A stretch of DNA of 5,089 nucleotides, from positions 1 through 5,089 of the forward strand of contig JBMOLL010000110.1 of NCBI GenBank assembly GCA_049325415.1, written 5' to 3'. The position numbers and the translations under genes are program-made. The notes under the pieces are model-generated. The model made no database searches. It worked only from the letters and a program-made list of their open reading frames with translations, and had not been told where the DNA came from. This DNA is from JBMOLL01 sp049325415 (lineage in GTDB: Bacteria > Bacteroidota > Bacteroidia > Bacteroidales > GCA-2748055). Positions 1 through 5,089 of this stretch are shown here, piece after piece; the first letter of the stretch is position 1, and each line of letters starts with the position of its first letter.

Positions 1-22
1 TTAACTGTTTAATACTGAAAAT

Positions 23-2320
23 ATGCTGGATAAAGTCATTAAATACAGATGGTGGATCATTGTTATATCCATTGCCGGTACCCTGTTGTTTTCCATTAAT
101 CTGAAGAATCTAGAAATCGATGCGGACCTTAAGAACTATTTCCCTGGAACGATGGAGTCGATGGTCAACACCGACAGGATTGAAGAGATGTTCGGTAATC
201 AGGATATCATGATGATGCTTTTTGTAAGCGACGATGTATTGAAAGCATCTACCCTGGAACGCATCAGAGATATCGAAAAGGAACTGGGCCGGCTGGGCAG
301 TGTGACCCGCACCACTTCATTATTCGGTTCAAATCACATTTACGGTGAAGACGGGGTAATGTATGTTGAGCCTGCCATCGGGGAGATTCCGCACACCGGT
401 GTTGAAAGAGACCGGTTACGGGAGGAAATCCGCAACAATGATCTGATTTATAAAGTAGTTGTCGCCGATGATTTTACATCTTCGGCTATCATCATTACCC
501 TTGAAAAAGGTTGCGATGAAGGACTTTTCTTTGAGGAAACCGGCAAAATTCTGGAAGCGCATCCCGGAGATGAACAGGTGTTATACGGCGGCTTGCCCTA
601 TATCAGGGAGGAAATGAGCAGGGATATAAAAAGGGATGCGCTGATCCTGGTCCCCTTTGCCCTGTTATTTATGACGATTTTTCTTATTGCCGTTTTCAGG
701 GAATGGGGCGGAGTGCTCCTCCCCTTCCTGGTGGTGATCTTATCCACCTTGCTGGCAGTATCCTTTATCCCGCTGATCGGCTGGAAATTCTATATCGTGA
801 CCCTCCTGGTGCCGGTGATGCTTATAGCCGTGGCGAATGATTACGGCATCCACATTTTTGCAAAATACCAGGAACTGAATGCAGCCGGAGTTAAGGGGGA
901 TATGGCCACGCTGGCCCGGATCATTGTCAGAAAGCTCTGGGTTCCGGTGGTTCTTGCCGGCGTTACCACCATTGCCGGTATTTCGGGTTTGCTGGCACAC
1001 ACGATGATCCCGGCACGGCAAATGGCGCTGATTGCAGGCATTGGGATTGTTTTTTCGCTCCTGTTCAGCCTGATCCTCATGCCGGCGATCCTGTCGACAA
1101 TGAAACGTTCGAAGCCCCTGGCCATATTCCGGCATCAGCAAGAGGGTGAATCCGGAATCCTCCACCGTTTTGGCGATTTTGTGGTAAGGAATAACCGGAA
1201 GATCCTCCTTTATTCCCTGATCATTACTCTTGTAGTTTCAACCGGCATGGTTTTCCTCCGCGTTGATTCCAACGAGATCAATTTCTTCCCGGAGAAGCAC
1301 CAGGTAAGGATAGCCTCAAAACTGATCGATCAAAAATACGGCGGATCTCAGAATATTTCGGTCATGTTCGGCGGGGATATGATGGATCCGGAGATCCTCA
1401 GGAAGATGGAAGATTATGAAAACCAGCTTAAGCAGCTAAGCGATATCGACCTGGTCATCGGTTTCCCGGGCATCGTCAAAGAGATCAGCAAGGCACTTAA
1501 CGACCCCGGTTCGCCCCTTTACAACGAGATCCCGCCCACCCGTGAAGCCGTTGCCCAGTATATGATGCTGTATTCCATGAACGGGGATCCGGCCGAACTG
1601 GAGCAGCTCATCGACTTCACTTACACCCATGCACATATGATCGTAAGGATCAAGGATGTAAACAACAGGAAGGTGAACAACATCATTAAAACGATCCGCA
1701 GGATAACCGCCGGGGATGAGCATGTCGAGGCCATCGGAGGCTATGCCTTTGTGACATCCCAGCTGGCTACCAAGGTGGTAAAAGGTCAGTTTTATTCGCT
1801 GGGAATAGCCCTGGTGGTCATTTTCATCCTGGTAGCCCTGATCTTTCGTTCGGTCATGGCCGGCCTGATGGGCAGCATCCCGCTGGTCACCTCTATTCTC
1901 CTGTTATTCGGGATCATGGGGCTCACCGGGATCCATCTGGATGTGGCCACGGCCCTGCTTTCCTCCCTGATGATCGGTGTGGGCATTGATTACACGATAC
2001 ACTTTTTCTGGAGGTATATCGAGGAACGCAGGAAAAGTCCCGACCGGGAAACAGCTGTTGTTACCGCCCTGTCGACAACCGGCAGAGGGATTATTTTCAA
2101 TGCTCTATCAGTGATAGTAGGTTTCGTGGTGCTGGTGGTATCCTCCTTTACCCCGATCCGTTTTTTTGGGATCCTGGTGGTGGTGACCATTTTCAGTTGC
2201 CTGGCAGGGGCCCTGCTGATCATTCCCTCCCTGATAATCCGGTTCCGGATCGGATTTCTGGAACGGAAGAGCAAAGACGATAGCGATTATGTCCTGAGTG
2301 AGATTAAAGATGCGGTTTAA
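23..2320 (+). CDS. RND superfamily transporter, MMPL/HAE3 family, complete
   Basis: This is a 765-residue inner-membrane pump of the RND superfamily (MMPL domain, COG1033-like), a family that uses the proton gradient to move hydrophobic or lipid-like molecules. The duplicated layout is visible. TM1 is at about residues 10-27, followed by a periplasmic domain to about 203 and then TM2-TM6 (about 205-358). TM7 is at about 393-412, followed by a second periplasmic domain to about 588 and then TM8-TM12 (about 590-740). Each half carries a DY pair in its fourth helix, VANDYGIHIF (D273) and VGIDYTIHFF (D656); these are the likely proton-relay acids. Length is normal for HAE3 proteins. The ATG at 23 gives a proper basic N-terminus (MLDKVIKYRWW) before TM1 and has no Shine-Dalgarno sequence, as is usual in Bacteroidota. 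A LolA-like gene follows 138 bases downstream. No membrane-fusion or TolC-like partner is in the window. The family call is secure; the substrate is unknown (hopanoid-, lipid- or pigment-related cargo are possibilities from relatives). Confidence 0.93.
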   Translation: MLDKVIKYRWWIIVISIAGTLLFSINLKNLEIDADLKNYFPGTMESMVNTDRIEEMFGNQDIMMMLFVSDDVLKASTLERIRDIEKELGRLGSVTRTTSLFGSNHIYGEDGVMYVEPAIGEIPHTGVERDRLREEIRNNDLIYKVVVADDFTSSAIIITLEKGCDEGLFFEETGKILEAHPGDEQVLYGGLPYIREEMSRDIKRDALILVPFALLFMTIFLIAVFREWGGVLLPFLVVILSTLLAVSFIPLIGWKFYIVTLLVPVMLIAVANDYGIHIFAKYQELNAAGVKGDMATLARIIVRKLWVPVVLAGVTTIAGISGLLAHTMIPARQMALIAGIGIVFSLLFSLILMPAILSTMKRSKPLAIFRHQQEGESGILHRFGDFVVRNNRKILLYSLIITLVVSTGMVFLRVDSNEINFFPEKHQVRIASKLIDQKYGGSQNISVMFGGDMMDPEILRKMEDYENQLKQLSDIDLVIGFPGIVKEISKALNDPGSPLYNEIPPTREAVAQYMMLYSMNGDPAELEQLIDFTYTHAHMIVRIKDVNNRKVNNIIKTIRRITAGDEHVEAIGGYAFVTSQLATKVVKGQFYSLGIALVVIFILVALIFRSVMAGLMGSIPLVTSILLLFGIMGLTGIHLDVATALLSSLMIGVGIDYTIHFFWRYIEERRKSPDRETAVVTALSTTGRGIIFNALSVIVGFVVLVVSSFTPIRFFGILVVVTIFSCLAGALLIIPSLIIRFRIGFLERKSKDDSDYVLSEIKDAV

Positions 2321-2458
2321 GCTAAGTGTCTGCCTGATATACGGTGCAAGCACCCGTATTTCGCAGCTTGTCGGGATTACGTAAACATACGGTATAAAAA
2401 AGATAGAGTAGTTAAAATAATATTACAACATAGATCAAACCACTGAAATACATCCGCT
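2321..2458. other. Intergenic gap between transporter and LolA-like gene
   Basis: This 138-base AT-rich spacer contains an imperfect hairpin near its start (listed separately) and the 8-base palindrome TTACGTAA at 2377-2384. ATACGGT occurs twice (2339-2345 and 2387-2393). A TATAAAAAAG stretch at 2393-2402 follows the second copy. I see no TAnnTTTG promoter element and no Shine-Dalgarno sequence before the ATG at 2459. The gap is long enough to hold a separate promoter for the downstream gene, but the sequence does not show one clearly. Confidence 0.5.
2339..2359 (+). terminator. Imperfect hairpin after transporter gene, possible weak terminator or 3' end structure
   Basis: ATACGGTG (2339-2346) pairs with CACCCGTAT (2351-2359) to give eight base pairs with one bulged C and a CAAG loop. 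It starts 19 bases after the transporter stop codon. No run of T follows (ATTTCGCAGC instead), so it is not a standard intrinsic terminator. It may protect the transcript's 3' end, attenuate, or be chance. Confidence 0.3.
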
Positions 2459-3238
2459 ATGAAAGTAAAATATGTAATACCGGTCCTGCTCCTTTGCAGT
2501 GCCATCGTTGTGAGGGCACAGAGCCCTGAAGAAATCGTGAACAAAAGCCGTGAGGTGATGAAAGTACAGTCGTTTGAGGCCTACTCGACCCTGCTGATCA
2601 GTGATGCCAGGGGCAATGAGAGGATCAGGCAGAGTACCATGGCCTCCAGGTCCTACGCCGACGGCAGTGAGAAAAGGGTGATCAAGTTCACATCGCCTCC
2701 GGAGGTCAGTGGTACGGGTATCCTTATTTTTGATTATAAGGAGAAAAGCGATGATCTGTGGATCTACCTGCCCGCACTCCGCCAGACCCGCCGGATCGTG
2801 AGCAGTGAAAAGAGCAAGAGTTTTATGGGATCGGAGTTTTCCAACTCAGATATGACGGCCCCTTCTGTAAAGGATTTTACCTATAAGCTTCTGGGATCTG
2901 AGAAGATGGATGAAAAGGAGTGCTGGAAAATCGAGGCCGTACCGGTAAATTCCGCCCTGAAGGATGAATACGGGTATTCGAAGTCGGTGCTGTTTATCAG
3001 CAAGTCAGATTATGTGCCTATGATGACAGAATATTATAACTTTGACGGAGAGCTCTTTAAAACGATAAAAACACTGGGTTACCAGTTGCTGGATAAGGTA
3101 AAAGGGAAGTATATGGTGACCGATATGCTGGCCACCAACCTGAAGAACGGGCGGAAATCGGAAATGAAAATGGATAAAATTCAACAGGCAGAGACCGATG
3201 AGCAGTATTTCACCGTTACCTGGCTTGAAAAGAACTAG
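2459..3238 (+). CDS. LolA-like outer membrane lipoprotein-sorting protein (PF17131 type), exported
   Basis: This is a 259-residue exported protein of the 'outer membrane lipoprotein-sorting protein' family, which has a LolA/LolB-like half-barrel fold that cradles acyl chains. A signal peptide covers residues 1-20 (MKVKYVIPVLLLCSAIVVRA) with probable cleavage at VRA|QSP, so the mature protein should be periplasmic. The family signature is clear in residues 79-133: a PPE..GTG.L segment, DDLWIYLPALRQTRRI (98-113), and SFMGSEFSNSDMT (121-133), the hallmark motif of the family. An EYYNFDGELFKTI strand pair lies at about 191-203. Length is usual for the family. There is no lipobox at the cleavage site, so it is probably soluble. 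Genes of this family often lie next to MMPL/HAE3 pumps, as here, and the likely role is accepting or handing on a hydrophobic cargo for the upstream transporter. This is not the housekeeping lolA, which is shorter and lacks the MGSEFSNSDMT motif. The start ATG has no Shine-Dalgarno sequence. Confidence 0.9.
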   Translation: MKVKYVIPVLLLCSAIVVRAQSPEEIVNKSREVMKVQSFEAYSTLLISDARGNERIRQSTMASRSYADGSEKRVIKFTSPPEVSGTGILIFDYKEKSDDLWIYLPALRQTRRIVSSEKSKSFMGSEFSNSDMTAPSVKDFTYKLLGSEKMDEKECWKIEAVPVNSALKDEYGYSKSVLFISKSDYVPMMTEYYNFDGELFKTIKTLGYQLLDKVKGKYMVTDMLATNLKNGRKSEMKMDKIQQAETDEQYFTVTWLEKN

Positions 3239-3683
3239 CGGGATCCTGCTCCTGCTTTTTCTGAGCACCTGTCTACCTGCAAAGGGGCAGAAATGTGTTC
3301 TGGAGGTCCTGTTACATAATATCAGGAATACAGACGGCACTGTTTCCGTTGCGGTATACAGGACAACTGAGGAATGGCCCTATGAACCGTCATTCAGTTT
3401 CAAACTGAATAAAAACATCATGAGCGGGCAGGCCATGCGTTTTCTTACCGATACCCTGTTACCCGGGCGCTACGCCCTTTCAGTTCTGGATGACGAGAAT
3501 GATAACGGAGAAATGGATTATTTCTGCGGGATTCCGAGAGAGGGCTGGGGCTTTTGTAATAACCCGGCAGTTATACGTCTCAGGGCACCGGGCTTTGATC
3601 TATGTTCCTTTGAAATCAGGGGAGATACTACCACCCTTGAAGTAAAAATAAACTATATCGGTTCCGGGGCGAAGGAGCGGTGA
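3198..3683 (+). CDS. DUF2141 domain small exported protein
   Basis: This is a small protein of 161 residues from ATG 3198. The conserved core matches DUF2141 (PF09912): GTVSVAVYRTTEEW (about 47-60), then LPGRYALSVLDDENDNGEMDYF (about 88-109), then GIPREGWGFCNNP (about 111-123). The acidic DDENDNGEMD stretch resembles a calcium-loop-like turn, although metal binding is not demonstrated for the family. A hydrophobic signal segment ILLLLFLSTCLPAKG lies at residues 16-30, with likely cleavage near AKG|QKC, so it is exported. The start is uncertain. ATG 3198 overlaps the preceding gene by 41 bases, while an in-frame TTG at 3225 would overlap by 14 bases and give the compact signal peptide MKRTSGILLLLFL. 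Either overlap implies co-transcription and probably translational coupling with the LolA-like gene. The molecular function of DUF2141 is unknown; context suggests an envelope accessory role. Confidence 0.85.
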   Translation: MSSISPLPGLKRTSGILLLLFLSTCLPAKGQKCVLEVLLHNIRNTDGTVSVAVYRTTEEWPYEPSFSFKLNKNIMSGQAMRFLTDTLLPGRYALSVLDDENDNGEMDYFCGIPREGWGFCNNPAVIRLRAPGFDLCSFEIRGDTTTLEVKINYIGSGAKER

Positions 3684-3719
3684 GCATGCCAGCCGGGTCG
3701 GCGGTATGAAGGAAATGCT

Positions 3720-3727
3720 TATTTTTG
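3720..3727 (+). promoter_or_regulatory. Candidate Bacteroidota -7 promoter element (TAnnTTTG) for mnmE
   Basis: TATTTTTG matches the Bacteroidota -7 consensus TAnnTTTG exactly and sits five bases before the ATG at 3733. That geometry would put the transcript start almost on the start codon, giving a leaderless or near-leaderless mnmE mRNA. No clear TTG-type -33 box is visible about 20-25 bases upstream, where the sequence is GC-rich, so support comes from one element and its position only. Confidence 0.45.
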
Positions 3728-3732
3728 CCACG

Positions 3733-5089
3733 ATGACCGAGCATTCATTTCATACCATCATCTGTGCAGTGGCTACTCCTGGGCGGGGTGCCCTGTCCCT
3801 GATCAGAATTAGCGGGAAGGATTCCCTCCGGCTGGTTTCGGAGTTATTCAGGCCTGCCAGGGATAATGCATCATGGCAGGAGAAAAAAGGTCACTCCCTG
3901 CATTATGGATACATCATGGATGGAGATGAGACCATTGATGAGGTCATGCTGTCGTTGTTCCGGGAGCCACACTCCTACACAGGGGAGGATTCGGCTGAAA
4001 TTTCCTGTCACGGGTCCGTATATATCGAACAGAAGATCATGGGTCTGCTGATTGGGCGGGGTGCAGTCCCGGCCCGGCCGGGTGAGTTTACCCAGCGTGC
4101 TTTTCTGAACGGCCGAATGGATCTCAGTCAGGCAGAGGCCGTTGCCGATCTGATTGCCAGTGAGACCGAGGGGGCACACCGGGTGGCCATGAATCAGCTG
4201 AGGGGAGGTTTTTCGAAGGAGATCAGCCAGTTGCGTGAGCGCATGCTTCATTTCAGTTCGATGATTGAGCTGGAGCTCGACTTCAGCGAGGAGGATGTGG
4301 AGTTTGCCGACCGCCAGGCTCTGCTTAAACTTGCCGAAGAGGCCCGTCAGCTGGTCGACAGGCTGGCCGCCAGTTTCAAAGCCGGAAATGCCATCAAGAA
4401 CGGCGTACCGGTTGCTATCGTCGGACCTCCCAATGTAGGCAAATCCACCCTGCTGAATGCCCTGCTGAACGAAGACAGGGCCATTGTTTCAGAGATTGCG
4501 GGAACCACGAGGGACAGCATTGAAGACACCATTATTATTGAGGGTGTACTCTTCCGGTTCATTGATACAGCCGGTATCCGTGACACAGCCGATACCGTTG
4601 AAAGCCTTGGGATAGAAAGGACCTACCGTAAGATCGCACAGGCTTCGGTGGTGCTGCTGATGGCTGAAGCCGGTGATGAGCCGGAAAAGATCAGCACCGC
4701 ATTGAAGGAAATCAGCTTACAGCCCGGGCTTGATGAAAAACCCCTGATCCTGGTGCTCAACAAGCTGGACAGGATAAGGGCAGATGACCTGCAAAAAACT
4801 ATTACCGCACTTGATTTACCTGAAAAGGTTGCCATCGTCAGCATTTCGGCAGCCAGGGGTGAAAACATGGGAGAACTTACCGGCCAGCTTCTCCGGGCAG
4901 TGAATCTCGGGCCGGTCAGGCACCAGGATGTGATCATCACCAATATCCGTCATTTTCACGCACTGACCGCGGCCTCCACCTGTCTGACCCGTGTCGTGGA
5001 AGGGATCGATTCAAGACTTCCGTCCGACCTGCTGGCCCAGGATATCCGGGAAGCCGTGATGATCCTGGGAGAGATAACGGGAGAGGTCA
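3733..5089 (+). CDS. mnmE: tRNA uridine-5-carboxymethylaminomethyl(34) modification GTPase MnmE, 3' truncated by window
   Basis: MnmE (TrmE) works with MnmG to add the (carboxymethyl)aminomethyl group at C5 of wobble U34 in several tRNAs, in the cytoplasm. The 452 residues visible contain all expected parts. The N-terminal folate-binding domain has AVATPGRGALSLIRISG (12-28), SYTGEDSAEISCHG (81-94) and ARPGEFTQRAFLNGRMDLSQ (114-133). A helical region follows. The G domain has G1 GPPNVGKST (231-239), G2 GTTRD (257-261), G3 DTAG (278-281), G4 NKLD (343-346) and G5-like ISAA (371-374). N234 in G1 matches the potassium-coordinating Asn of the family. The reading frame runs off the window at ..LGEITGEV. 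About 15-20 residues are missing, including the expected FCIGK ending with its functional Cys. In-frame ATGs at 3706 and 3715 would add 9 or 6 residues. I chose 3733 because family members start shortly before the ATP/GRG motif and because a TAnnTTTG element lies just upstream of it. It is a housekeeping gene, not part of the envelope cassette. Confidence 0.96.
   Translation, partial: MTEHSFHTIICAVATPGRGALSLIRISGKDSLRLVSELFRPARDNASWQEKKGHSLHYGYIMDGDETIDEVMLSLFREPHSYTGEDSAEISCHGSVYIEQKIMGLLIGRGAVPARPGEFTQRAFLNGRMDLSQAEAVADLIASETEGAHRVAMNQLRGGFSKEISQLRERMLHFSSMIELELDFSEEDVEFADRQALLKLAEEARQLVDRLAASFKAGNAIKNGVPVAIVGPPNVGKSTLLNALLNEDRAIVSEIAGTTRDSIEDTIIIEGVLFRFIDTAGIRDTADTVESLGIERTYRKIAQASVVLLMAEAGDEPEKISTALKEISLQPGLDEKPLILVLNKLDRIRADDLQKTITALDLPEKVAIVSISAARGENMGELTGQLLRAVNLGPVRHQDVIITNIRHFHALTAASTCLTRVVEGIDSRLPSDLLAQDIREAVMILGEITGEV

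Noticed and set aside
740..1165. Long open frame on the - strand opposite the transporter gene
   Set aside because: It lies wholly antisense to well-conserved RND coding sequence and its translation has low-complexity Arg/His/Gln-rich composition with no recognisable domain; it is a shadow frame. The same holds for the other antisense frames at 1436-1723, 1792-1986, 1990-2274 and 2108-2353.
2368..2398. Sigma70-like promoter TTGTCG ... TATAAA before the LolA-like gene
   Set aside because: The spacer is 19 bases, the match is partial, and Bacteroidota use a different consensus; an AT-rich gap gives such matches by chance.
3225..3287. Lipoprotein signal in the DUF2141 protein (FLSTC) or in the LolA-like protein (LLLC)
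   Set aside because: FLSTC has Thr instead of Gly/Ala/Ser at -1 and is followed by a better signal peptidase I site. In the LolA-like protein the Cys is in the middle of the hydrophobic core, before the clear VRA|Q cleavage site.
3689..3704. GC-rich hairpin CC-A-GCCG / CGGC-GG after the DUF2141 gene as an intrinsic terminator
   Set aside because: The stem is six pairs with a bulged A and a three-base loop, and the only T run (3722-3726) is about 18 bases away and better explained as part of the TAnnTTTG element. Support is too weak to call a terminator.
3866..4051. Short + strand open frame inside mnmE
   Set aside because: It is out of frame with the conserved MnmE N-terminal domain that covers this stretch completely, so it is an overlap artefact.
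4347..4943. Antisense open frames opposite mnmE
   Set aside because: They are opposite the conserved G domain of MnmE, have no domain resemblance, and are explained by codon bias of the sense gene.

Overview
This window is a compact, almost fully coding stretch with four genes, all on the + strand. It looks chromosomal and most likely comes from a Bacteroidota member of moderate GC, about half by eye. Three things suggest this: the start codons lack Shine-Dalgarno sequences, a TAnnTTTG-type promoter element sits directly in front of mnmE, and a DUF2141 protein is present, a family that is common in Bacteroidota. The taxonomic call is an inference.

Positions 23-2320 encode a complete 765-residue RND-superfamily (MMPL / HAE3-type) inner-membrane transporter with the duplicated six-helix architecture and a DY pair in each half. 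After a 138-base gap, 2459-3238 encodes a secreted LolA-like 'outer membrane lipoprotein-sorting' protein (PF17131 type). Overlapping its 3' end, 3198-3683 encodes a small exported DUF2141 protein. These three genes form a plausible envelope cassette: a proton-driven membrane pump, a periplasmic protein with a lipid-binding fold, and a small exported accessory protein. The natural hypothesis is movement of a lipid or lipoprotein-like cargo between the inner and outer membrane. The substrate cannot be read from the sequence.

After a 49-base gap, 3733-5089 encodes mnmE (trmE), the tRNA wobble-uridine modification GTPase. It is cut by the window edge a short distance before its expected C-terminal Cys-containing motif. 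It is a housekeeping gene that probably has its own promoter and is functionally unrelated to the envelope genes.

I found no mobile element, CRISPR array, tRNA or rRNA gene, and no clearly novel system. The most interesting points are the transporter/LolA-like/DUF2141 association and the promoter and start-codon arrangement in front of mnmE.
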